This document shows, one piece after another, positions 39,978 to 48,388 of a stretch of 64,000 nucleotides of DNA. The stretch comes from Caldora sp965222765 (GTDB lineage Bacteria > Cyanobacteriota > Cyanobacteriia > Cyanobacteriales > Coleofasciculaceae). The position numbers and the translations under genes are program-made. Under the pieces are notes generated by a model. The model saw only the letters and a program-made list of their open reading frames with translations. It did no database searches and had not been told where the DNA came from. Each line of letters opens with the position of its first letter. Position 1 is the stretch's first letter. The stretch lies in assembly GCA_965222765.1 (NCBI GenBank), contig CBDCVG010000094.1, positions 186,001-250,000 on the forward strand. Direction: 5' to 3'.

Positions 39978-40493
39978 TTGCCAAAGAACAACACAATTAA
40001 GGTTAAGTCAACATTTGGGAACTCGGAGCGAATCAAACAGCTGGACGAGATAGATGTACAACTCTTGCAATTCTTGCAAGAGAATGGTCGTATGACTAGT
40101 GCTGAATTGGCTCGTCGAGTCAATCTCTCAACAGCTGGGCTGCAAAAAAGACTCAAAAAGCTAGAAGCAAAGGGAGTCATTAACCGCTACGTTACTTTAG
40201 TCAATCGTGAGGCATTGGGCTTGGATCTGCTCTGTTTTGCCCAGGTAACCCTAGCACACCATCAGCCGGAATGCATCGGTCAATTTTGCGATCGCGTTAA
40301 GGAATTGCCAGAAGTCTTAGAATGCCATCATCTAACTGGGGAATTTGACTATCTTTTGAAAGTAGTTGTGGCTAACCCTCAGCATCTAGAAAAGTTCCTG
40401 TCAGAGGCTATTGCCCAAATCCCAGGTGTGGATCGGATTTGCACTAATATTGTCCTCAATGAAGTCAAAGCTTCAACTTCATTACCGTTATAG
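39978..40493 (+). CDS. Lrp/AsnC family transcriptional regulator
   Basis: A 171-residue DNA-binding protein. The helix-turn-helix is LLQFLQENGRMTSAELARRV then LSTAGLQKRLKKLEAKGVI (about 30-70), and the C-terminal RAM domain carries LTGEFDYLLKVV and the ligand-type ending RICTNIVLNEVK. The only credible start in this frame is TTG at 39978; ATG codons are absent before the HTH. It is divergent from hpd, an arrangement in which Lrp-type proteins often respond to an aromatic amino acid and control the neighbour; that link is inference. Confidence 0.88.
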   Translation: MPKNNTIKVKSTFGNSERIKQLDEIDVQLLQFLQENGRMTSAELARRVNLSTAGLQKRLKKLEAKGVINRYVTLVNREALGLDLLCFAQVTLAHHQPECIGQFCDRVKELPEVLECHHLTGEFDYLLKVVVANPQHLEKFLSEAIAQIPGVDRICTNIVLNEVKASTSLPL

Positions 40494-40536
40494 TCATTCG
40501 ATCAAGCTAAACCCTTATTATTGATCTAGCCGAAAA

Positions 40537-40566
40537 CCCTGTCTCTTTAGAGCAGGGAGTGTCAAT
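40537..40566. mobile_element. Solitary IS200/IS605-type right-end hairpin
   Basis: CCCTG, a one-base bulge, CTCT, loop TT, AGAG, CAGGG, then AGTGTCAA. The architecture (outer stem, single bulge, 4-bp apical stem, 2-base loop, same downstream octamer) equals that of the TnpB relic at 29305-29332. It may also act as a terminator for the regulator gene. Confidence 0.45.
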
Positions 40567-40584
40567 AGAGCAAATATCCAGGAT

Positions 40585-41511
40585 ATGATGAACTTTATCG
40601 TTACCGGAGGAGCAGGCTTTATTGGCTCCCATGTTACAGAAAAGCTGTTATCAAAAGGTCACTGTGTAACCGTAGTTGATAACCTCACTACGGGCAGCTT
40701 ACAAAATCTGCCTGAGCATCCTTCGTTACAACTACTGCAAAAAAATATACTAACCTGTCAACCAGGAGATTTTACCGGCTCAATCGATGGCATTGTTCAT
40801 TTGGCAGCTACCCCATCTGTAACAGAATCTTGGTTGTACCCCCTAGAAGCTCATCACAACAATCTTTCTGCCACCATTGCTGTGATTCAACTTTGCCAAG
40901 CCTTAAACATTCCCCGGCTAGTCTTTGCTAGCTCTGCCGCTGTCTATGGTAATCCCATCCAAATTCCCATCTCTGAGAAGCATCCAACTTCTCCCATTTC
41001 TCCCTATGGTTTACAGAAATTGATGAGTGAGCAATATGCCAGTTTGTTCGCTAAGCAAACTCAATTTTCAGTGGTGGCATTACGTTTTTTTAATGTCTTT
41101 GGTCCCCGACAAAACCCGAAGTCTCAATATTCTGGCGTGATTTCCATCTTTGCTGATGCTATGAAGCAAGGATTGCCAATTACCATTTACGGAGATGGAA
41201 CTCAAACACGAGATTTTGTTTATGTTAAAGATGTAGCAGATGCCTGTAACAGAGCTTTAACTTCCTCTCTTGGTGCTGGCTTATGCTCCATTTGTAATGT
41301 CGGAACAGGCACATCCATTTCTCTACTCCAGTTAGTGGAGATCCTGAAAGATTGTTTTCCGACTTGGCAATCAGATATCCAATTTGAACCTTCCCGCCCT
41401 GGAGATATTGTTCACTCGAAAGCTGATATTGCCAGTGCCTCTTTAATTTTAAGGTTTAACTCCCAACATTCTTTTCAGACTGGCATTCACCTGTTTGCTG
41501 AATCATTGTAA
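40585..41511 (+). CDS. NAD-dependent epimerase/dehydratase (UDP-glucose 4-epimerase type)
   Basis: Short-chain dehydrogenase of the extended type, 308 residues. NAD is bound by VTGGAGFIGSH near the N-terminus; the catalytic Tyr and Lys are in SPYGLQKLMSE, and the sugar site has FNVFGPRQNP and GDGTQTRDFVYV. Likely reaction: interconversion of UDP-sugars (glucose/galactose or related) for exopolysaccharide. A close paralogue lies at 49234 and is broken. Start ATG 40585 or the adjacent ATG 40588. It may be transcribed with the xylanase 50 bases downstream. Confidence 0.9.
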   Translation: MMNFIVTGGAGFIGSHVTEKLLSKGHCVTVVDNLTTGSLQNLPEHPSLQLLQKNILTCQPGDFTGSIDGIVHLAATPSVTESWLYPLEAHHNNLSATIAVIQLCQALNIPRLVFASSAAVYGNPIQIPISEKHPTSPISPYGLQKLMSEQYASLFAKQTQFSVVALRFFNVFGPRQNPKSQYSGVISIFADAMKQGLPITIYGDGTQTRDFVYVKDVADACNRALTSSLGAGLCSICNVGTGTSISLLQLVEILKDCFPTWQSDIQFEPSRPGDIVHSKADIASASLILRFNSQHSFQTGIHLFAESL

Positions 41512-41561
41512 TTATTACATCTAAGTTAATATAATTCAAAGCTTTACTATTATGTAAAATT

Positions 41562-42695
41562 ATGCGAATTAATAAAAAATGGATATTTTTCACAATACTA
41601 CTATTCACAGTAATTTTGACAGTTGTGGTTTTGAAAACAGAATTGATTTTGAGCAAAAAAACCGAAATAGTCAACACAACAGAAATTCAAGATAATCAGA
41701 AAATTTATAATAGAAAAGCAGCCAATACAAACCTACGTTCTTTAGCACAGGAACAAGGAATAGAAATAGGAGCAGCTGTACTTATGACACCCTTCAAAGA
41801 AGATCCAACTTATCGGGAACTATTGGCGCGTGAATTTAATTCGTTAACGCCAGAAAATGCCATGAAGTTTAGTCGTATGCGTCGGGGACGTGATGAATAT
41901 AAATTTAACAATGCTAATGCCCTTGTGACTTTTGCGAAAGAGCACCAGATGCAAGTGCATGGTCATACTTTAGTTTGGTATAAAAAACTACCTAATTGGT
42001 TAAAAGAAGGAGAATGGACTCGTGAAGATTTAACCGATATTCTGCGGCAACATATTTACACTGTAGTGAGTCGATTTAGGGGAGAAATTGCGACTTGGGA
42101 TGTAGTCAATGAAGCGATTGAAAGCGACGGTTCCCTAAGAGAAGCAATTTGGCTCAAAGGAATTGGTCCAGAGTATATTGAGATGGCATTTCGTTGGGCT
42201 CATGAAGCAGATCCAAAAGCAAAATTATTCTACAATGACTATGGGGCAGAAGGACTAGGAAAAAAGAGTAATGCGATTTATGAGTTGGTTAAGAATTTGC
42301 GACAACGCAATGTTCCTATCCATGGTGTTGGTTTTCAGATGCATACTAATATTAAGAACCCTCGCAATCCAGAAAAGATAGCGGCAAATATCAAGCGTCT
42401 GGGTGAATTAGGTTTAGAAGTACGGATTACAGAGATGGATGTACGAATCTACGATGGTGAGGGGACAATAGAAGAGAAATTGGCTGCTCAAGCAGAGGTT
42501 TATCGAAAAATATTACGTATTTGTCTAGATGCTCCCAACTGTAAAGCATTAACAACCTGGGGAATTAGTGACAATTACTCCTGGATTCCCGATTTCTTTG
42601 AACGTCCGGACTCACCGTTACTGTTTGATGAATCCTATCGTCCTAAACCAGCATACGATGCTTTGGTCGAGGAACTCCAAGGAACTTCCAAATAA
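41562..42695 (+). CDS. GH10 endo-1,4-beta-xylanase, membrane-anchored or secreted
   Basis: Hydrolyses beta-1,4-xylan-type chains with retention. After a basic start and a hydrophobic segment (IFFTILLFTVILTVVVL, residues 8-24) comes a GH10 barrel: LTPENAMKF, HGHTLVWY, the acid/base Glu184 in WDVVNEAI, and the nucleophile Glu291 in RITEMDVRI. It ends in the typical TTWGISDNYSW and YRPKPAYDAL. No carbohydrate-binding module. In this context it more likely trims the cell's own polysaccharide than feeds on plant xylan, which is inference. Confidence 0.93.
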   Translation: MRINKKWIFFTILLFTVILTVVVLKTELILSKKTEIVNTTEIQDNQKIYNRKAANTNLRSLAQEQGIEIGAAVLMTPFKEDPTYRELLAREFNSLTPENAMKFSRMRRGRDEYKFNNANALVTFAKEHQMQVHGHTLVWYKKLPNWLKEGEWTREDLTDILRQHIYTVVSRFRGEIATWDVVNEAIESDGSLREAIWLKGIGPEYIEMAFRWAHEADPKAKLFYNDYGAEGLGKKSNAIYELVKNLRQRNVPIHGVGFQMHTNIKNPRNPEKIAANIKRLGELGLEVRITEMDVRIYDGEGTIEEKLAAQAEVYRKILRICLDAPNCKALTTWGISDNYSWIPDFFERPDSPLLFDESYRPKPAYDALVEELQGTSK

Positions 42696-42741
42696 ACAAC
42701 AATCTATCTTCTTCTGAAGGCAGGGAACGAAGAGAGTCATT

Positions 42742-42792
42742 TATTGTCCTTAATGAAAACAAAGCTTCAACACTACTGTTATAATCATTCGA
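42742..42792 (+). pseudogene. Duplicated scrap of the Lrp/AsnC gene 3' end
   Basis: These 51 bases match 40449-40502 (the last codons, stop and following bases of the regulator gene) with one 3-base gap and a few substitutions. It lies downstream of the xylanase gene, so the interval from regulator to xylanase is bracketed by copies. The remainder of 42696-42832 shows nothing else. Confidence 0.65.
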
Positions 42793-42832
42793 TATTTTTT
42801 CTACCCTGCTCTGTACTCCCAATGCCAAATTC

Positions 42833-43061
42833 TCAAATTGATAATAAAATCTCCGCCAGACGGCGGCTATCATGCCGCAATACGGTTTTTCCTCTGACAA
42901 AGTTACCAGTTATTACCTCTTTGTTGACTAGCTGCTGGCATTCCTCAAGATCTGACTCAACTGGTAATTTGTGTTCAGTTGCATAGATGCGCCGCATCAT
43001 GTCTTGAATCGGCTCAGTATTCACAACAGCGAAATCAACTAAAGTGCCATCGCAGTAGTAG
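42833..43061 (-). pseudogene. Displaced C-terminus of the YvcK/CofD-like gene
   Basis: In this frame 43061-42833 reads YYCDGTLVDFAVVNTEPIQ and ends with VRGKTVLRHDSRRLAEILL, the usual ending of YvcK/CofD-like proteins. It continues the 43035 gene if one base is removed from the GGG run at 43064-43066. It has no start of its own in the first third, so it is treated as part of that gene. Confidence 0.7.
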
Positions 43062-43799
43062 TCCCTCTATTTTTTTCAAAAAATCTGATGCCTTATAGCT
43101 ATGGGTTTCAGCAGGATCAGTTACTAGGTTAACTACATAGGTTTTAGGCGCGGAAGTTTGCTTCAAGGCTTCCGGTAGCCCTTCTACCAAAAAATTGGGT
43201 AAAATACTGGTAAATAAGCTTCCAGGACCAATAATTATATGGTCTGCTGCTAAAATTGCCTGTACTACTGGTTTATAAACTTGAGCACGACGTGAAAGAT
43301 AGATATATTCAATCCTGTGCTCAAAGTTCGTGCGCAAGTCGATATGGGTTTCACCGATTAAGTCGCTGCCATCATTCAGTTTAGCAATCAGCTCTACATC
43401 ATTAAGAGTGACTGGTAGTACTTGACCTTCGATATTTAACAACTTAGAGATTGATTCTATACCAAAGGGGGTGCCACCTTCCCAGTCATAAGCAGCAGCC
43501 AGTAGTAAGTTGCCGAGGCTATGTCCTTTAAGACCATCCCCTTTACAAAAACGGTAGTTAATGAAATCACGCCATTTTTGGCTGTATTCATCATCTGGCA
43601 ATAGTTCGGAGATACATTTGAGAACATCGCCAGGGGGTAGAATACCATGTTCGTCGCGTAGTCTTCCACTACTGCCACCGCTATCCATCATTGAGACAAC
43701 AGCAGTAACATCAAAGAGTTTTTTAAATTCACTGAGTACGGTGCTAACACCTGAACCGCCACCAATGACGACAACTTTAGGTCGGTTGTTATGAATCAT
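43035..43799 (-). CDS. YvcK/CofD-like protein, truncated by a frameshift
   Basis: The N-terminal 240 residues are typical: VVVIGGGSGVSTVL binds a nucleotide sugar, followed by MMDSGGSSGRLRDE and PPGDVLKCI, and later IIGPGSLFTSILPN. YvcK proteins bind UDP-sugars and influence cell wall precursor supply; the relation to CofD is structural. The frame ends with the unrelated tail GLLLRWHFS; the true tail is in the adjacent frame (42833-43061), giving about 322 residues. This short soluble form lacks the N-terminal membrane part often found in cyanobacterial YvcK, so it may be a second copy. Confidence 0.8.
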   Translation of the reverse strand: MIHNNRPKVVVIGGGSGVSTVLSEFKKLFDVTAVVSMMDSGGSSGRLRDEHGILPPGDVLKCISELLPDDEYSQKWRDFINYRFCKGDGLKGHSLGNLLLAAAYDWEGGTPFGIESISKLLNIEGQVLPVTLNDVELIAKLNDGSDLIGETHIDLRTNFEHRIEYIYLSRRAQVYKPVVQAILAADHIIIGPGSLFTSILPNFLVEGLPEALKQTSAPKTYVVNLVTDPAETHSYKASDFLKKIEGLLLRWHFS

Positions 43800-44791
43800 C
43801 AGACAAATAAGGCTAAGGAAAAATACAGTTAAAAATGAAAGAAAATATTTTGCTGCGGCAAAAAAATGTAGATCTACTTAAGGCACTAAGCTGTGGCTGC
43901 ATTTAAATTGTGAATTAGTACCGACGCACCAGATGCGGAGATTAGGACTAAGTAGTTTAAATGTATCTTAGCTTGGTGACACAGCAAACATAGTTCAACT
44001 ATAATGTATCAATAATAACGTCTCAATCAGACGGTAATCACGCAAACAATCTTGTTTAGCAATCAAAGATAATATTTTGCTCTGGCAAAATAAGTAAATT
44101 TACTTGCAATTAGGAGCTATCGATTAAAATAATTCAACTATAATTACATTTCAATCATGTGTAAATCAGGCATCGAATCTCAGTATATTCCTGTTTTTAG
44201 ACATACTGATTTTTATCTAGTGGATTTTAATTATGTACCTACAATACTTTCTGAAAAAAAATGTATTTTATTAGAGGGGTATCAATAAATATGGTGTGTC
44301 TTATTTGTTGATTTTTTTGTGATTTGAATCACAAAAAATATTCATTAAGAATACAAAATTTACTATTACAAGACATTACAAAAATTTAGATCTTAGTGGA
44401 AACTGGTATAGTTTGTAGAAAAGCAATTCAGTATTTGCTCAACAATACTAAAATTGAAAGCTACAATCAATACTTTTGACCATTACACTTATTTGATTGA
44501 CAAAACAGAGATATATTGTATACAGTTTAAAAGACAGTTAAGTAACTGTCTTAGGTTCAAATCTCAAAGCAGTTTTGTCGGTTAGTGCTTCTACTCTTCA
44601 AATAGTTAGCCTTTATTCATTAATTTTTTCACAGTCTCCTCTGTTGGAGAAGGATAGTTTTATCGGTTGCTATTGTTCACTAGTTATTGATAAGTGTTTT
44701 AAATCAAATCCGGTTTTCTACCCTTTTTTGGATGAGAATAAGGCAGATTTTGTATTGCTTATTGTGGTCTCAGGAAGAAAAGGTTTCCTTT
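43800..44791. other. Long AT-rich leader upstream of the exopolysaccharide cluster
   Basis: Almost 1 kb with no convincing gene. Two similar boxes built around TTTTGC...GGCAAAA lie at 43843-43884 and 44071-44105. A perfect palindrome is at 44531-44552. The size and AT content suggest a complex promoter or a long 5' leader controlling the cluster that begins at 44792. Confidence 0.5.
44531..44552. promoter_or_regulatory. Perfect 10-bp inverted repeat
   Basis: AAGACAGTTA, AG, TAACTGTCTT. No T-run follows, so an operator is more likely than a terminator. It lies 240 bases before the first glycosyltransferase gene of the cluster. The regulator is unknown. Confidence 0.45.
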
Positions 44792-45925
44792 ATGAAAATA
44801 GCCTTAGTACATGATTATTTGACGCAAAGAGGCGGAGCAGAGCGGGTATTTGAGTTACTTTGCCATTACTTCCCAAAAGCTGATATTTTTACCTCTTTGT
44901 ATGATCCTCAGCGAACTATTGACTTAAGCGATCGCGTAGTTAATACCACCAAATTGCAGAAAATTCCTAGGGCAAGCCAGTTTTTTAGACTTTTGGCTCC
45001 CTTTTATTATCCAGCCTTTCGATCATTGAATTTGCAAGACTATGACCTGATTATTAGTAGTTGCGCTAGTTTTGCTAAGGCAGTGCGCAAAAGATCAGGA
45101 GCTAAACATATTTGCTTTTGTCATAATATAACCCGCTTCCTGTGGAACACTAAAGTCTATTTACGAGAGTTTGATGAATTTAAATATTTCTATCCCCTGA
45201 TTGAAAAAACTTTCGAGTCAATGAGAAAAGCGGACCTACGCTATGCCCAGGAGCCTGACCTTTACATTGCTAATTCGACAACAGTGGCTCGCCGTATTGA
45301 GAATACCTATCATCAGCCAGCAAAGGTAATTAATTATCCCATTGATAGTAGTAAGTTCGTTTTCTCAGATCAAAAAGAAGACTTCTATTTAGTCTCATCT
45401 CGTATGATCACCTATAAACGGATTGATATTATCATTGAAGCCTTTAACTGGTTGGGATGGCCTTTATTGATTATCGGCGAGGGACCAGAACGGGAACGTC
45501 TAGAATCGAAAGCGTTAGAAAATATCAGATTTTTGGGACATGTCAGCGATGCTGAACGTAGTCATTTAATGGCAAAAGCTCGCTCTGTCATCGTTGCCGC
45601 TCTAGAAGACTATGGATTAGTACCAGTGGAAGCCAATGCTAGTGGCACACCAGTCATTGCCTACGGTGCTGGTGGTGTCTTAGATACTCAGGTACCTGGA
45701 AAAACCGGAGTCTTTTTTAAACGGCAAACACCGGAAGCTCTACAGGTGGCACTCATAGAAGCCAGTAAGATATCTTGGGATCATGCCCAAATCCGAGACC
45801 ATGCCCTGAGTCATTTCACTGAACAAGTGTTCTTCAGTAAAGTTAAGGGCATAATCGAAGAGGTGGATAGGGTGCACTCTTGCAATAAACCTGATCAATT
45901 GATCCCTCGAATTGTCCCAGTATAG
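44792..45925 (+). CDS. Glycosyltransferase family 4 (WbaZ-like), first gene of the exopolysaccharide cluster
   Basis: Retaining GT4 transferase, opening KIALVHDYLTQRGGAER, with the acceptor region HNITRFLW and nucleotide-sugar region ALEDYGLVPVEANASGTPV. The frame is open from 44687, but ATG 44792 has the ribosome site GGAAGAAAAGG and starts the first beta-strand directly; length 377 residues. It is a paralogue of the broken gene at 18663. Predicted to add mannose or a similar sugar to the lipid-linked repeat unit. Only two bases separate it from the next start, GTG at 45928. Confidence 0.9.
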   Translation: MKIALVHDYLTQRGGAERVFELLCHYFPKADIFTSLYDPQRTIDLSDRVVNTTKLQKIPRASQFFRLLAPFYYPAFRSLNLQDYDLIISSCASFAKAVRKRSGAKHICFCHNITRFLWNTKVYLREFDEFKYFYPLIEKTFESMRKADLRYAQEPDLYIANSTTVARRIENTYHQPAKVINYPIDSSKFVFSDQKEDFYLVSSRMITYKRIDIIIEAFNWLGWPLLIIGEGPERERLESKALENIRFLGHVSDAERSHLMAKARSVIVAALEDYGLVPVEANASGTPVIAYGAGGVLDTQVPGKTGVFFKRQTPEALQVALIEASKISWDHAQIRDHALSHFTEQVFFSKVKGIIEEVDRVHSCNKPDQLIPRIVPV

Positions 45926-45927
45926 CA

Positions 45928-47430
45928 GTGAATGACAGCAATCTCCAGGCAACAACTGAAACAGATGCCGGTTACGGGCAACTATTTGCAGTGTTGTTGC
46001 GCCGACGCTTTTGGCTGTTGGGTGTATTGTGTCTAGTTTTGCCGATCGCTATCCTTAATGCTTTAAGTAAACCAGCAATCTACCAAAGTTCTATGCAGCT
46101 ATTAGTGGAGTCTAATTACCAAGAAAAACCAGGTGGAACCGAAGCTGCCAAAGAGTTTGCTGACGCCAGTGTTGAGGTTGACTATGCTACTCAGCTTAAC
46201 CTGATGCAGAGTTCTCAACTGATGCAAAAGGCAGTAGATTTGCTTCAACCTGAATATCCTGAGATCGAGATAGATGATCTTAGCGGAGACTTGAGTTTAG
46301 AGCAATTGGATAAAGGTGATGCTCTCGGGACTAAACTCGGAATCATTGAAGCCTCATACACCAGCGATGATGAGCTGAAAACCCAAAAAGTGCTGGAGGC
46401 AATGCAAAATGTTTATCTAGATTACAACCTAGAGCAACAGCAACTACGCCTCAGTGAAGGTCTAGCTTTTATCAATAAGCAGTTGCCAGCAGCTCGCCAA
46501 AACCTGGTGCAGGCGGAAGCTGCTTTAGAGCAGTTTCGCACAAACTTTAACCTGATTGATCCCACAGAACAGGGAAAAGCCGTAAGTGCAACCCTCGAAT
46601 CTATCAAGAGGGAGCGACAGACGATTAGAGCTGATTATCAGGAGGCTCAGGCTAGCTATAATGCTCGACAACAGCAACTAGAACTTTCTCCAGAGGATGC
46701 ACTCATCTCTTCCCGTTTGAGTCAGTCTAGTCGCTACCAAGCTTTGCTTGATGAACTCCAAAAGACTGAACTAGCTCTAGCACAACAACGCACAACTTTT
46801 ACTGATGAAGATCCTAAAGTGCAAAAGTTGCTTGAACAACGTCAGAGCCAGCTTATCCTATTGCAGGGGGAGGTGGAACGGGTTTTAGGGGGAGTTTCTC
46901 TTCCAGCGAATATTTCAGAAGCAGGACTCCTCCAGGAAGGACAGTTGGTTGAAAGTGATCAAAAACTAGCTGAAGAACTTTTGACATTGCAAAAACAACT
47001 GCTGGCTTTGCAGGCTCGAGATCAGAGTCTGGCAAAAACTGAGCAGCAGCTCCGTGGAGAACTCGATCGCCTCCCAAAGCTAATAGCACAGTACAATCGC
47101 TTACAACCAGAAGTGGAAATTCAACGTGCTACGCTGGAGCAGCTGTTGGAGGCACAGCAGAAGTTAGGTATAGAAATTGCGCGGGGGGGATTTAACTGGC
47201 AGGTGGTGGAACCACCCGAACTAGGGGAGCAAACTGGCCCCAATACGAAAGTGGACATCTTGTTAGGTGTAATAGTAGGGCTGTTCCTGGGGGGTGTGGC
47301 AGCTTTTGTCCGAGAAGCAGTGGATGATGCTGTTCATACTGCTGATGATTTGAAGAAGCAGGTGGCTGTGCCTTTGTTGGGCATAGTTCCCAAAATTGCC
47401 TTTAGTTTCCGCCTTCGGAAGGATAATTAA
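45928..47430 (+). CDS. Polysaccharide chain-length regulator (Wzz/GumC type)
   Basis: A 500-residue PCP-type inner membrane protein. One membrane helix near the start (FWLLGVLCLVLPIAILNAL), a long periplasmic coiled-coil region (about 130-440, rich in Gln, Leu and Glu) and a second helix near the end (VDILLGVIVGLFLGGVAAF), followed by a short cytosolic tail ending LGIVPKIAFSFRLRKDN. It sets glycan length and controls the partner kinase encoded next. GTG start at 45928. The 3' end overlaps the next gene by 35 bases. Confidence 0.9.
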   Translation: MNDSNLQATTETDAGYGQLFAVLLRRRFWLLGVLCLVLPIAILNALSKPAIYQSSMQLLVESNYQEKPGGTEAAKEFADASVEVDYATQLNLMQSSQLMQKAVDLLQPEYPEIEIDDLSGDLSLEQLDKGDALGTKLGIIEASYTSDDELKTQKVLEAMQNVYLDYNLEQQQLRLSEGLAFINKQLPAARQNLVQAEAALEQFRTNFNLIDPTEQGKAVSATLESIKRERQTIRADYQEAQASYNARQQQLELSPEDALISSRLSQSSRYQALLDELQKTELALAQQRTTFTDEDPKVQKLLEQRQSQLILLQGEVERVLGGVSLPANISEAGLLQEGQLVESDQKLAEELLTLQKQLLALQARDQSLAKTEQQLRGELDRLPKLIAQYNRLQPEVEIQRATLEQLLEAQQKLGIEIARGGFNWQVVEPPELGEQTGPNTKVDILLGVIVGLFLGGVAAFVREAVDDAVHTADDLKKQVAVPLLGIVPKIAFSFRLRKDN

Positions 47431-48238
47431 CCTACCTTTTGGCAAGCGGCAATTTACAGCACCTTCGGTTAAACAAACGGTTTATTGGTTACCATTTCGG
47501 GAATCACTAGACCTAATCTATAAGAACATCCAACTGCTACATTCTGGTTCTAGCTTCAGCTCTCTAGTAGTTACCTCAGCTCTAGCACGGGAAGGTAAGT
47601 CAACCTTGAGCATGGGTTTAGCCCTTAGTGCTGCTCGTTTACATCAAAAAGTATTGCTGATTGATGCTAATTTCCGTAATCCAACGCTGCACCTGCAGCT
47701 TGATCTGCCTAATCAAGAAGGACTTTCTACTTTATTAACAGGTGAGACTATTGTATCCAGTCCCATTCGGATCTCACCAGCAGGAGCCAATATCGATATT
47801 TTAACTGCCGGCCCCATACCCATAGACCCAGTTATGCTGTTGAGTTCTCCACGGATGAGGAAACTGATGGCAGAGTTTGAGCAAACTTATGACTTAGTCA
47901 TACTGGATAGCTCCCCCATCCTCGGCAAGGTAGATGCGATCGAAGTTGCCTCCTGTTGTAGTGGGGTAGTGATGGTAGGACGTATCGACATGATTACTCA
48001 ATCGGAACTGATGGAGGCGATGGCGATGTTGGGTAAGTTTAACGTCATTGGCATCATCGCCAACGAAGGTAGCAAGGCTAAGGATAGCTCCGCAGGTTAT
48101 GGGGAGCAACATGGTAGTTCCCCTTTTGAGGTTTATCAGCCTCCAATTGATGTTCAGGAGTTTAACCACAACGGTTCTTCCAGAGTTATAGAGGAAAATG
48201 TAGTCTTTAATACCAGCGAACAGGGAACAGATAAGTAG
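47396..48238 (+). CDS. BY-kinase-like ATPase (CpsD/CapB type)
   Basis: Cytosolic P-loop partner of the chain-length regulator. Walker A is TSALAREGKST, Walker A' is VLLIDANFRNP, and Walker B is LVILDSSPI. Bacterial tyrosine kinases normally end in a Tyr cluster that is autophosphorylated; this one has only two scattered tyrosines (AGYGEQ, FEVYQP) in a Ser-rich tail, so kinase activity is doubtful and an ATP-dependent control role more likely. The only start upstream of the conserved part is TTG at 47396, inside the preceding gene. Confidence 0.87.
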   Translation: MPLVSAFGRIINLPFGKRQFTAPSVKQTVYWLPFRESLDLIYKNIQLLHSGSSFSSLVVTSALAREGKSTLSMGLALSAARLHQKVLLIDANFRNPTLHLQLDLPNQEGLSTLLTGETIVSSPIRISPAGANIDILTAGPIPIDPVMLLSSPRMRKLMAEFEQTYDLVILDSSPILGKVDAIEVASCCSGVVMVGRIDMITQSELMEAMAMLGKFNVIGIIANEGSKAKDSSAGYGEQHGSSPFEVYQPPIDVQEFNHNGSSRVIEENVVFNTSEQGTDK

Positions 48239-48309
48239 GTGTTAGGGGTATTGATAGCCCTTCTATTTATAACTTATAAGTATCGTAAAGCTATCGCAAC
48301 TAATTGTTT

Positions 48310-48336
48310 CAATTCCCCATTCCCCATTCTCAATTC
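48310..48336. repeat. Heptamer tandem repeat (ATTCCCC)
   Basis: About three and a half units, in the 150-base gap before the HepC-like gene. Confidence 0.55.
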
Positions 48337-48388
48337 CGGGTGTGTCTGCCAACTCAACTAATATCTACCAAGATTACTCGGCAGACAA

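Noticed and set aside
42643..42900. Minus-strand frame overlapping the xylanase end
   Set aside because: It is out of frame with the YvcK-like tail and has no family resemblance; only the 42833-43061 frame carries conserved residues.
44553..44575. GGTTCAAATC, resembling a tRNA T-arm
   Set aside because: Flanking bases do not form the 5-bp T stem, and no acceptor or anticodon stem fits within 80 bases.
44575..44814. Open frame of 79 codons before the polysaccharide cluster
   Set aside because: It overlaps the better-supported start at 44792, has no ribosome site and has AT-driven composition.
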